Below, piece after piece: positions 16,341-23,931 of a stretch of 64,000 bases of DNA. The notes beneath the pieces were generated by a model that was given only the letters and a program-made list of their open reading frames with translations, did no database searches and was not told where the DNA came from. Within the stretch, counting starts at the first letter, position 1. Each line of letters begins with the position of its first letter. The DNA comes from JALYXV01 sp963733505. GTDB taxonomy: Bacteria; Actinomycetota; Acidimicrobiia; Acidimicrobiales; Palsa-688. The DNA is taken from the NCBI GenBank assembly GCA_963733505.1, contig CAVTDW010000008.1:248001-312000 (forward strand). The letters are read 5' to 3'. The position numbers and the translations under genes are program-made.

Positions 16341-16580
16341 ATTCCGCCCATCGCTGCCCCACGGGAGCTGGTGTTCGAGGCGTTCACGGAGGTGCGCCAC
16401 CTGTCGCGGTGGTGGGGACCGGAGGGTTTCACCACCACCACCCGGGCGTTTGAGTTCCGTGTCGGCGGGGCGTGGGACTTCGTGATGCACGGACCGGACG
16501 GGACGGACTACCAGGAGTGGATCTCCTGGACCGAGATCGCCCCGACGGAGCGGATCGTGCTGCGCCACGGTGAGTCGCCT
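16341..16580 (+). pseudogene. Truncated AHSA1/SRPBCC domain gene
   Basis: The frame encodes the N-terminal half of an activator-of-Hsp90-like SRPBCC protein (APRELVFEAFTEVRHLSRWW, VGGAWDFVMHGPDG). It has no convincing start and ends abruptly at about 16580, where it joins a piece of an unrelated gene. No ribosome site is visible. Treated as debris. Confidence 0.65.
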
Positions 16581-16588
16581 GGCGACCC

Positions 16589-16960
16589 AAACGCCAGGCC
16601 CGCGAGGCCGCCGGCGACCGCGACGTCCGCATCGCGGGCGGCGGCGCCACGATTGTGGAGTACGTGAACGCCGGCGTGATCGACGAGTTCACAATCGCGC
16701 TCTCGCCGGTGCTGTTCGGCTCCGGAATCCGGCTGTTCGAGAGCGTGGACACGGGCCGCCTTGCCCTGGAGCCGGTGCGCGCGGAGCCGACGAAACGGGT
16801 GACCCACCTGACATACGCCTCCGGGAGCGGTGACTGTCTCGAACCCCAGCGTTCCCCGCCGAAGGTCAGCAAAGCGGGTGAGATCGTCGACGCTCTTCGG
16901 GTCAGGAAGGGCGAGCGTCGGGCCGCGTGCTCGGCCGCGCGGACCAAAGACGGGCGATAG
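16589..16960 (+). pseudogene. C-terminal fragment of a RibD-C/dihydrofolate-reductase-like gene
   Basis: The frame reads ARQAREAAGDRDVRIAGG-like sequence and then ATIVEYVNAGVIDEF, LSPVLFGSGIRLFE and a C-terminal strand, which matches the end of RibD-C family reductases. The nucleotide-binding N-terminal part is missing, and the piece is joined directly to the SRPBCC fragment in another frame. After about 16830 the family match stops and the frame runs on to 16960. It marks a deletion joining two genes. Confidence 0.6.
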
Positions 16961-17157
16961 TGAAAACCTACGACGTGAAACTGGATGCCATGATCGGTAT
17001 GGATATCCACATCTGGATACGGAAGCAAACACAGGAGGGGAGACGGCCCCTCACGTGTACTGCCGGAACTACCCAGTCCCAACCAATCATCCAGCGTGAT
17101 ATCCTTTGCACTGTTCCACATCTTTGGGACCTGAAGGGGTAGAAGGGGGAAGGGTTT

Positions 17158-17820
17158 ATGCGAACATCAATGTGTCGCGTCCGGAGGTGCGTCACGGCTT
17201 CAGCCATTCTGGCGGTAGCGGCGTTCGGGCAGGCGTCGTCGGCATCGGCATCTCCGCAACCGGTCGGGAGTGTCTCGGGCACCGTTGCCCTAACACTGGG
17301 CGGTCCAGCCATGAATCAGTTGGCCGCGGGCACCTGCGGTGCACTTACCGCTACTGCTATCAATGGTGCGACCGTGACGCCGGTTGCCAAGAATGGAAAC
17401 AAGCTTGTACTTGCCATCAGCGGCATGGAGACCGACGGCGACGGCGCCCAAAGAATTAACACAACGGGCGGCCTTCAGCTCTCGAACAACTGCTATGACA
17501 TCGGGCTGACGGCATTCCGACTCACCAACTTCGGGCTTCCTAGCCAGAGTGAAGCCTTCACGGTCAATGCGACTACTCACGGGCCCGACCCTTGTCCGGA
17601 TCCGAACAACCTCTGCGGCCGAAACGTTGTCGGTGACTTGGATCTCACCAACTCAGTACTCACGGTCACCGGCTCGAAGACTCGTGTCGCGAAGGGCAAT
17701 CTGCTTGTCAGCGGGGACGGCGTAACGATCCTGAATCAGCTGTACGGCGGGGCGGACACGGGTCCCTTCACCGATGGTGAGCAGGTTGGTAGCGGGAAGT
17801 ACACAGTCGTTCAGCACTAA
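17158..17820 (+). CDS. Secreted protein of unknown function
   Basis: A 220-residue protein with a clear signal peptide (about 1-31, cleavage after ASA) and a soluble, mostly beta-type mature part with four cysteines in pairs (GTCGAL, NNCYDIG, PDPCPDPNNLCG). GGGGAAGG precedes the ATG. Base composition is visibly less GC-rich than the surroundings. I recognise no family. A perfect 14-bp hairpin follows the stop. Confidence 0.7.
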   Translation: MRTSMCRVRRCVTASAILAVAAFGQASSASASPQPVGSVSGTVALTLGGPAMNQLAAGTCGALTATAINGATVTPVAKNGNKLVLAISGMETDGDGAQRINTTGGLQLSNNCYDIGLTAFRLTNFGLPSQSEAFTVNATTHGPDPCPDPNNLCGRNVVGDLDLTNSVLTVTGSKTRVAKGNLLVSGDGVTILNQLYGGADTGPFTDGEQVGSGKYTVVQH

Positions 17821-17837
17821 CCGATAGCGTTTTCAGC

Positions 17838-17870
17838 AAGTGGCCGCTCACTACTGGTGAGCGGCCACTT
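17838..17870 (+). terminator. Strong hairpin terminator
   Basis: AAGTGGCCGCTCAC and GTGAGCGGCCACTT form a perfect 14-bp stem with a 5-base loop (TACTG), 18 bases after the stop of the secreted protein. No U-tract follows, which is common in high-GC actinobacteria. Confidence 0.75.
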
Positions 17871-18119
17871 CGCTAAGTGGGCTCGTGTCGCGGTCGTGTC
17901 GCGGTCGTGAGCCGTTGGCGCACAACTGCCCAGACGGCAAGCCTGGACGTGGCACAGTTCCGGCGCGAACTGGGTGGAACGTCATTGATGGCGGTTCGAA
18001 AAATAGGACTTCAGCGACCTCACGAACTCGCCGACACCCTGAGGGCCAACCCGCCTGACGGTGCCATGCGTCGACGATTCGCCGCTGGTTTCGATCCTGC
18101 ATGAGGAGCCCTTCGTTCG

Positions 18120-19394
18120 ATGCCGCGGCGTTTCGTCGTCTCTATCGTCATCATCATCGCTGTTGCTCTCATGACCACGGGTGCGGTCGCGCTCTGGCCT
18201 GAAGCGAGAAACATCGCTGCTCCTTTCGTCTCCGCGCCCGGGTCGACGTCTAGCGTCCCATCGGGAGCGACTCCGTCCGGCCATGCCCGCCGTGCGCCGT
18301 CTCCCGCTGCACCCGGAGCGGCTTCGCATAGCCCGCCGTCTGTCGTCGCACCCGGAGCGGCTGCGCACAGTGTGCCGCCTGTCGTTGCACCCGGAACGGC
18401 TCCGAACAGCCTCGTGCCCGGCGCGAAGTCTGTCGTCCCCCCCGGCAATGCGGTAGTCACCGGAAGTCTGAAGCCGGTCATGAAAGGGCTCATCGATCGC
18501 GGTAGCGAACCTCAAGTGAAGTTCCGCCAACTAGTCGACAACTGGGTCGTAGACGTCGGGTGGTCAGAGCTGCAGGCACAGCCAGGCGGCCCGATCTCGA
18601 CCAACAACGCCATCGACCAAGCCATTGTGGCCGCACAGCAGGCGGGCATGGACCTCAAGCTGCGGGTGCGCAGCGGAGTTGATGCCCCGGATTGGGCCAA
18701 ACGGATCGGGGGGGCGCCGATCAGCGTCCAGGATGAATTCAACGGAGGATCGGGCACGATCGGACGGTTCTGGCTACCGGAGTTCGGCGCGGCTTATCAG
18801 GATCTGCAAACGAAGCTCGCAGCACGTTATGATTCCGTACCCCAGATCCTCGAGGTGTCGATAAGTCGCTGCACGACATTCTCAGCTGAACCAATGATTC
18901 GCCAAGGCAATAGTAAGACGACGGTGCAAGCGTTGTTCGCAGCCGGCTATAGCGTTGCCGCTGACCAACTCTGCCAATCGCAGCAGATCGATGCCCACAA
19001 AGTGTGGGTATCCACCCGCTCCGGTCTACCTTTGAATCCCTACCAGCGCCTATCATCGGATGGCACCTATCAGCCCGACGAGGCGTTCAGCGTCGCGATG
19101 ATGCGCCATTGTCGCGATGTTCTCGGAGCCGGTTGCGTACTAGAGAACCACTCGATTCGCTGGCCACCTAAGCCGGAACTGGCCTACGCCCAGCTGTATC
19201 AGGACATGAAGGCTGCAGGTCCGCCGTTCTCATTCCAGACGGCCACACCGGGTCGAATCGGCGATTGGCAACAGACCCTGAGCTGGGCGGCACAGTTCGG
19301 CGCCAACTCGGTGGAGCTCAACGTTGGTTATCCCAAATACGATCTTTCGCAACTGCATCAGCTCGGCAACACCCTGATGACGAATGCCGCTTGA
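18120..19394 (+). CDS. Membrane-anchored TIM-barrel-like (glycosidase-like) protein
   Basis: The N-terminus is a single membrane anchor (residues 5-27), followed by a Pro/Ser/Ala linker with imperfect repeats of PGAAxHSxPxVVA (about 40-105). The remaining 300 residues resemble an extracellular TIM-barrel glycoside-hydrolase fold (VDVGWSELQ, MDLKLRVRSGVDAPDWAK, VSISRCTTFSAEP), as in GH42/GH5-like hypothetical proteins. The catalytic Glu/Asp cannot be assigned confidently. GAGGAG lies 11 bases before the ATG. The neighbouring UDP-glucuronate epimerase suggests a polysaccharide context. Confidence 0.6.
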   Translation: MPRRFVVSIVIIIAVALMTTGAVALWPEARNIAAPFVSAPGSTSSVPSGATPSGHARRAPSPAAPGAASHSPPSVVAPGAAAHSVPPVVAPGTAPNSLVPGAKSVVPPGNAVVTGSLKPVMKGLIDRGSEPQVKFRQLVDNWVVDVGWSELQAQPGGPISTNNAIDQAIVAAQQAGMDLKLRVRSGVDAPDWAKRIGGAPISVQDEFNGGSGTIGRFWLPEFGAAYQDLQTKLAARYDSVPQILEVSISRCTTFSAEPMIRQGNSKTTVQALFAAGYSVAADQLCQSQQIDAHKVWVSTRSGLPLNPYQRLSSDGTYQPDEAFSVAMMRHCRDVLGAGCVLENHSIRWPPKPELAYAQLYQDMKAAGPPFSFQTATPGRIGDWQQTLSWAAQFGANSVELNVGYPKYDLSQLHQLGNTLMTNAA

Positions 19395-19652
19395 GGGACC
19401 TGCTCCCCGATCCCTCTCAAGCTTGTTCAGCTGATCGATCCGGAGGTTCCCCTCTGCCACCCGGGGTCGGCACGGAGGTCGGCCACGCGGATTCGCCGGA
19501 GGTAGCGCCTGTCGAAGCGCACACTTCAGAAGAACTAGAATGGGATATGACGGCGGCCGCCAAGTAGCATGCCAGTCCCTAGGTGTCACCGATGTCACAA
19601 ACAGTTCAGGGTTTGAACTGCCGGATCATCTAGCGGCTCTGGGAGGGATCGA

Positions 19653-20639
19653 ATGAATAGTTGCGTCCTCGTCACAGGTAGCGCCGGGTTCATTGGATAT
19701 CATGTCTGTGCGGCACTCCTTGCGCGGGGCGATTGTGTCGTGGGATTGGACAACCTCAATGAATACTACGATCCGCGCCTGAAGCAAGCGCGGTTACAAC
19801 GCCTGTCGCAGCGCGAGGGATTTTCCTTCGTGCAAGGAGACCTTGCCGATAGCGCAGTGGTCGATAGCCTGTTTGGGAGGGAGGTGAACCGTGTCGTTCA
19901 CCTCGGAGCCCAAGCCGGCGTTCGTTACTCGCTGAGCAATCCGAGGGCGTACATCGATAGTAATATTGTCGGCACAGGAAACATCTTGGAGGGGTGTCGT
20001 CAGTTCGGAATAGAGCATCTCGTCTACGCCTCGTCGAGTTCAGTGTACGGCGCCAACACGAAGGTACCATTCTCGGTTATCGATCGTGCTGATCGTCCTC
20101 TCAACCTGTACGCGGCGACAAAGAGGTCGACAGAGCTCATGGCGTACAGCTATTGCCACTTGTTCAGAACACCCACTACAGGACTTCGATTTTTCACCGT
20201 CTACGGCCCCTGGGGCAGGCCGGACATGGCACCATTCCTGTTCACTCAGGCAATCCTGGAGGATCGACCAATCTCTGTGTTCAACGAGGGTCGCATGCGT
20301 CGGGATTTCACGTATATTGACGACATTGTAGAGGGCGTTCTTCGGGTGCTCGATAAGCCGCCGAGCGAGGATGCCGACGGCGCACCGCCCATTAAGCTCT
20401 ATAACATTGGGAATAGTAGTCCGATTGAGCTAGACCGCCTGATCTCAGCGATCGAGGCTGCAACGGGGCGACAGGCAAAGAGGACGTTATTGCCGATGCA
20501 GTCAGGCGACATGGTTGAGACCTATGCCGATGTCGAGGCACTCGAGCAGGACACCGGGTTCAGGCCTGCGACCGAGATCGAGGACGGAATCGCCCGGTTC
20601 GTCGATTGGTACATGTCGTTCTATGGCGAGGGGACCTAA
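19653..20639 (+). CDS. UDP-glucuronate 4-epimerase-like SDR enzyme
   Basis: Extended short-chain dehydrogenase/reductase of 328 residues. It has the NAD motif TGSAGFIG, the family signature DNLNEYYDPRLKQARL, GAQAGVRYSL, the catalytic Ser region YASSSSVYG and the active-site YAATK, and ends with a DMxxTYAD-like segment (GDMVETYADV). These features match bacterial UDP-glucuronate 4-epimerases (LspL/Cap1J type), which supply UDP-galacturonate for surface polysaccharide. GGGAGG precedes the ATG. It stands alone in a less GC-rich segment, so acquisition by transfer is plausible. Confidence 0.88.
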   Translation: MNSCVLVTGSAGFIGYHVCAALLARGDCVVGLDNLNEYYDPRLKQARLQRLSQREGFSFVQGDLADSAVVDSLFGREVNRVVHLGAQAGVRYSLSNPRAYIDSNIVGTGNILEGCRQFGIEHLVYASSSSVYGANTKVPFSVIDRADRPLNLYAATKRSTELMAYSYCHLFRTPTTGLRFFTVYGPWGRPDMAPFLFTQAILEDRPISVFNEGRMRRDFTYIDDIVEGVLRVLDKPPSEDADGAPPIKLYNIGNSSPIELDRLISAIEAATGRQAKRTLLPMQSGDMVETYADVEALEQDTGFRPATEIEDGIARFVDWYMSFYGEGT

Positions 20640-20722
20640 CGATCGCCCGATCGGTCCAAGCATTTGTCGGGGCCCGGCCGACTTTGGAGGAGCTTGGGGT
20701 CCTTGGTCGCACTGCGAACGGT

Positions 20723-20782
20723 GTGAGCGGCTCGTGAGCGGCACGGTTCGTGAGCGGCACGGGGTGAGCGGCACGTGAGCGG
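20723..20782. repeat. Five near-tandem GTGAGCGG repeats
   Basis: GTGAGCGG occurs at 20723, 20734, 20750, 20764 and 20775, mostly as GTGAGCGGCACG or GTGAGCGGCTCG. The array lies in non-coding sequence between the epimerase and a decayed gene. No dyad or function is recognised. Confidence 0.6.
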
Positions 20783-20900
20783 TTCGTGATCAGCTCGTGG
20801 GCGAGGCGTGTTCGAGCCCTGGCCGATGACATCGCCGCCGCCCATGATGACGACTTCCCCATGGGTCGCTCTCACCTGACGACCGAGCGGACCCGGTCCT

Positions 20901-21035
20901 GACGAGATCAAGGACGAGGCAGCCCGCCACGACGGCGAGGCGCAGCTCGCCGCCCTGGTTCTGTGGATCGCCACCACCAATTTCTTCAACCGCTTGAACG
21001 CCACGACCCGCCAGATGGCCGGCGCCGCGTGGCGA
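20901..21035 (+). pseudogene. C-terminal fragment of a carboxymuconolactone-decarboxylase/AhpD-family gene
   Basis: The frame reads ALVLWIATTNFFNRLNATTR and then QMAGAAW, which is typical of the C-terminal helix of AhpD/CMD-family proteins. The upstream half carrying the CxxC active site is absent and no start is found. With the fragments at 16.3-16.9 kb it brackets the less GC-rich island. Confidence 0.6.
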
Positions 21036-21124
21036 TCGGTTCGACGGGTCCGTGCAAGCCACAGCAGTGTCCGCAGGTTCCACTGCCAACATCTGTACGG
21101 CTGTGCAGAGATAAGGTGGGAGCA

Positions 21125-21520
21125 GTGTCGGAACCTGCCCCCCTCGACGGCTGCGAACTGAAGCTGGTCGACCCCGCTCGGGTTCGGTCGGTTCAAGCGT
21201 CGCTTCCCGACGCCGAGGTCGTCGAGGAGTTGGCCGAGATATTCGGGTTGCTCTCGGATCCCAACCGGTTGCGTCTCTTGGCCAGCCTGCTCGAGGGCGG
21301 GGAGTTGTGCGTGTGCGACCTTGCAGCCTCGGCGGAAATGGCTGAGTCGACCACGTCGCATGCCCTCCGGCTTCTGCGGGCCCATCACGTGGTCAAGGCA
21401 CGCCGAGCGGGGCGGATGATGCATTATTCGCTGCGCGACGGCCATGTCCGCATGCTGCTGGATGTGGCCCTCGAGCATGTCCGCCATGCCGACAGCCCTG
21501 GGCCCACGGCTGCCCCATGA
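21125..21520 (+). CDS. ArsR/SmtB-family zinc-type metal sensor
   Basis: A 131-residue winged-helix repressor. The DNA-reading helix lies around ASAEMAESTTSHALRLLRAHHVV. Two metal signatures are present: ELCVCDL (alpha-3 site) and, near the C-terminus, DGH...H..H with exact DxHx10HxxH spacing, the alpha-5 site of CzrA/NmtR-type Zn/Co/Ni sensors. The GTG start follows AGGTGGG. The stop overlaps the ATG of the CDF efflux gene (21517-21520), so it most likely derepresses that gene when metal is in excess. Confidence 0.9.
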   Translation: MSEPAPLDGCELKLVDPARVRSVQASLPDAEVVEELAEIFGLLSDPNRLRLLASLLEGGELCVCDLAASAEMAESTTSHALRLLRAHHVVKARRAGRMMHYSLRDGHVRMLLDVALEHVRHADSPGPTAAP

Positions 21521-22422
21521 GCCGTTCCCGACGGCTGGCCGTGGCCCTCGGTCTCAACATCGTCCTGGTGCTGGGCCAAGTTGCGTTCGGCTTCGTGGCC
21601 CACTCGTTGGGCCTGCTCGCCGACGCTGGTCACAATCTGAGCGACGTGGCCTCAGTAGTCGTCTCGCTCGTGGCGGTGCGCTGGGCCCGAAGAGCCCCCA
21701 CCGCCGAACGCTCCTATGGCTACCACCGGGGGACCATCCTGGCTGCCCTCGGCAATGCCGGCATGATCCTCGCTGCGACCTCTCTCATCTTCTTCGAGGG
21801 CTTCCACCGTCTCGCCCATCCCCATCCCGTTCGAGGCGGTGTGGTGGTCGCAGTCGCTCTTGTCGCATTCGTTGTCAACGCGGCGGCGGCCCTGGCCCTC
21901 CGGGAGCACGGCTCGGACCTGAATATGCGATCCGCCCTGCTGCACATGGCAGGCGATGCCGTGGCATCGCTCGGCGTTGCCTTGGCCGGTCTGGTCATCG
22001 TCTTCAGTGGTGGCTTCTTGTGGCTGGACCCGGTGGTGTCGATGGCGATCGGGGTCTTGATCGCTGTGGAAGCATTCCGCCTCGTCCGGCAGGCCGTCGA
22101 GGTGCTGCTGGAGTCGACGCCAAAAGACATCGACCTCGACCGCCTCACCGTGACGATGGCCGGTGTCGACGGGGTCGAGACGGTCCACGACTTGCACGTG
22201 TGGAGTCTTTCGTCGGAGGTTCGGGCGCTTTCGGCACACGTCGTCCTCGAAGGCCATCCCAGCTTGGAGGAAGCCCAGGCGGTGGGTGAACGCCTGAAGG
22301 CGGCGGTCGGCATCGCATTCTCCCTCGCGCACGTCACGCTCGAACTGGAGTGCGAGGCCTGCGACGACGGCCCCTGCGGGATGGATGCCAGCGTGAACGC
22401 CCGACCTGCGCATCACCACTGA
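21517..22422 (+). CDS. Cation diffusion facilitator (zinc-type efflux)
   Basis: A 301-residue CDF exporter with six membrane helices. The transport-site motifs are in helix 2 (LLADAGHNLSD) and helix 5 (LLHMAGDAVASLG). A His-containing loop (HRLAHPHPVRGG) and a cytoplasmic domain (VHDLHVWSL) follow, with a Cys/His-rich tail (CEACDDGPCG, HHH) that could bind additional metal. Proton-driven efflux of Zn(II), possibly Cd or Co, is expected. It is translationally coupled to the metal sensor upstream. Confidence 0.92.
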   Translation: MSRSRRLAVALGLNIVLVLGQVAFGFVAHSLGLLADAGHNLSDVASVVVSLVAVRWARRAPTAERSYGYHRGTILAALGNAGMILAATSLIFFEGFHRLAHPHPVRGGVVVAVALVAFVVNAAAALALREHGSDLNMRSALLHMAGDAVASLGVALAGLVIVFSGGFLWLDPVVSMAIGVLIAVEAFRLVRQAVEVLLESTPKDIDLDRLTVTMAGVDGVETVHDLHVWSLSSEVRALSAHVVLEGHPSLEEAQAVGERLKAAVGIAFSLAHVTLELECEACDDGPCGMDASVNARPAHHH

Positions 22423-22454
22423 CGCGCACACGGGTGACGACCGTTGGAACGGGC

Positions 22455-23579
22455 TCAGTTCGCGATCGACTCGGTATCGCCGAAGTTCGAAACCCGCCTG
22501 GTGCGATCGCCTGACCCGGCCCATTCCTCCCAGGCGTGGACAATTCGGCTGACCAGCTGATCGGGCCGGAGATTCTTCTCGACGTAGGCGTGGGCGCCCG
22601 CCGCGATTGCCTGGGCGCCCGTGATGTGCACGTCGTAGGCCGAGAGCATGATGATCAATGTTCCCGGAGAGCATTGGGCCAGGTGTGGAATGGCCTCGAT
22701 GCCGTCCATGACCGGCATAGTGCAGTCGAGCAGGATGATATCGGGTTGCTTGGTCGCCGCCTGATCGATCCCGTCGCGCCCGTCGACCGCTTCGCCGATC
22801 ACTTTGAAGTTGTTTGTGACGGCGAGGCAGTGACGGAGTACCAACCGCATGGTCGAGCAGTCGTCGATGATCAGAACCCGGATCGGCGCTGCGGGCACCA
22901 CTGGAGTCTCAGAATCACATTTGCGCTGGCGGTCGATTCGTTCGTCCGCCGATGCTCCGGACAGGGCCGGGGACTGCTGGCGTCTGCGCTTGTGGGCTCG
23001 AGCCGGGGGCGAACGAACAACTTCGCCACGCAGCTCGGTCTGGCGGGCACGCCCGGTTGGATTGGCCTCGTCGCTGAACGAAGGCTTCGGGCAGGCGCAC
23101 AGTAACTGAAACTCCTCGATCTGCTTATGAACGTTCCACAGGCCTTCGAGGGTCGACGCCGAGTCCGCCTTGCCATCATCTGAGAGGAGCGCGCCCATCT
23201 CGCTGTAGACGCGGACCTGGCGTCCGCCCTTTGACGCATCGTGCAGCACCGAACCGACCGTTTCGCGAAACAGCGTCGCACTGAGTCCGCCGTCGACCAT
23301 GAACAGGCTGAGCAATCGGGCAGCATCGAATGCCAGGTAACGACCTTCCCGCTGCTCGACGTCGACATTGACGCCGGCATCAACGAGGGCGCCCTCGAAA
23401 CGCTGCCGGTGGGCCGCGTTCGCCATCACAATCACCGTGTCCCCGCCACGGACGGCTGCAACGACGAAAGCACAGACGGTGTCGAGCAGGAACTCATCGG
23501 TGTCGTCCCTGACGGCGTGGTCGTGCCCCAACACGGTGAGTCCTCGACTGATCGCAGACGGCTGCTTCATCGAGTCCAT
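22455..23579 (-). CDS. MEDS domain-response regulator fusion
   Basis: A 374-residue protein. Residues 15-175 form a MEDS (methanogen/methylotroph, DcmR-type) sensory domain: GHDHAVRDDTDEF, GGDTVIVMA, GRYLAFDAARLLSLFM, VYSEMGALL and LEGLWN. A basic linker leads to a receiver domain (about 230-350) with the acidic pair IIDDCS, the phospho-acceptor in ILLDCTMPVMDG and the Lys in YVEKNL. No DNA-binding domain follows. It is divergent from a hybrid histidine kinase with HPt, which is the likely phosphate partner. The ligand of MEDS here is unknown. Confidence 0.85.
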   Translation of the reverse strand: MDSMKQPSAISRGLTVLGHDHAVRDDTDEFLLDTVCAFVVAAVRGGDTVIVMANAAHRQRFEGALVDAGVNVDVEQREGRYLAFDAARLLSLFMVDGGLSATLFRETVGSVLHDASKGGRQVRVYSEMGALLSDDGKADSASTLEGLWNVHKQIEEFQLLCACPKPSFSDEANPTGRARQTELRGEVVRSPPARAHKRRRQQSPALSGASADERIDRQRKCDSETPVVPAAPIRVLIIDDCSTMRLVLRHCLAVTNNFKVIGEAVDGRDGIDQAATKQPDIILLDCTMPVMDGIEAIPHLAQCSPGTLIIMLSAYDVHITGAQAIAAGAHAYVEKNLRPDQLVSRIVHAWEEWAGSGDRTRRVSNFGDTESIAN

Positions 23580-23604
23580 TGTGATCCGAGCCCGCCACTG
23601 GAGC

Positions 23605-23660
23605 GTGACGAGATCGTGACCGCTGCGCCGCCGGTCACATGCGAGTCACGCCGTGGTCAC
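23605..23660. promoter_or_regulatory. Five GTCAC boxes with 11-bp spacing in the divergent promoter
   Basis: GTGAC occurs at 23605 and 23616, and GTCAC at 23634, 23645 and 23656. Spacing within each group is exactly 11 bp, one helical turn, and the two groups are inverted relative to each other. Direct repeats with 11-bp pitch are the usual binding mode of OmpR-family regulators such as MtrA, PhoP and PhoB. The region separates the MEDS protein from the hybrid kinase; the remainder of 23580-23931 shows nothing else recognisable. Confidence 0.5.
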
Positions 23661-23931
23661 GATAGGTCGTCCATGGTTGATTGCGTGAGCGCCGCGCACC
23701 CGAGGAAAGCCAGCCCTTCAACGTCATCCTCCAGGCTGAGCGGTGTCCTCCGTTCGAGTCGACGCCCGACCCGGCCGACTGCGGTCCCTGATGCGAGGAA
23801 GCCTCGCTCGACGGGCAACCTGCTGGGCAGGATCCTCGAGGACGACTGCCCTCGAGACCGAGTAATCGTCGACAGGCTGGCGGCCGTGGGCATCGCGATG
23901 GCCCTCCAGCCCATCCTGCGCCCATAACCCG

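Noticed and set aside
20636..21487. Minus-strand frame over the GTGAGCGG repeats and arsR
   Set aside because: Overlaps the metal-sensor gene and repeats; no domain or ribosome site.
23241..23927. Plus-strand frame opposite the MEDS gene start and intergenic region
   Set aside because: Runs antisense to the MEDS domain and into the GTCAC array; no homology or start signal.
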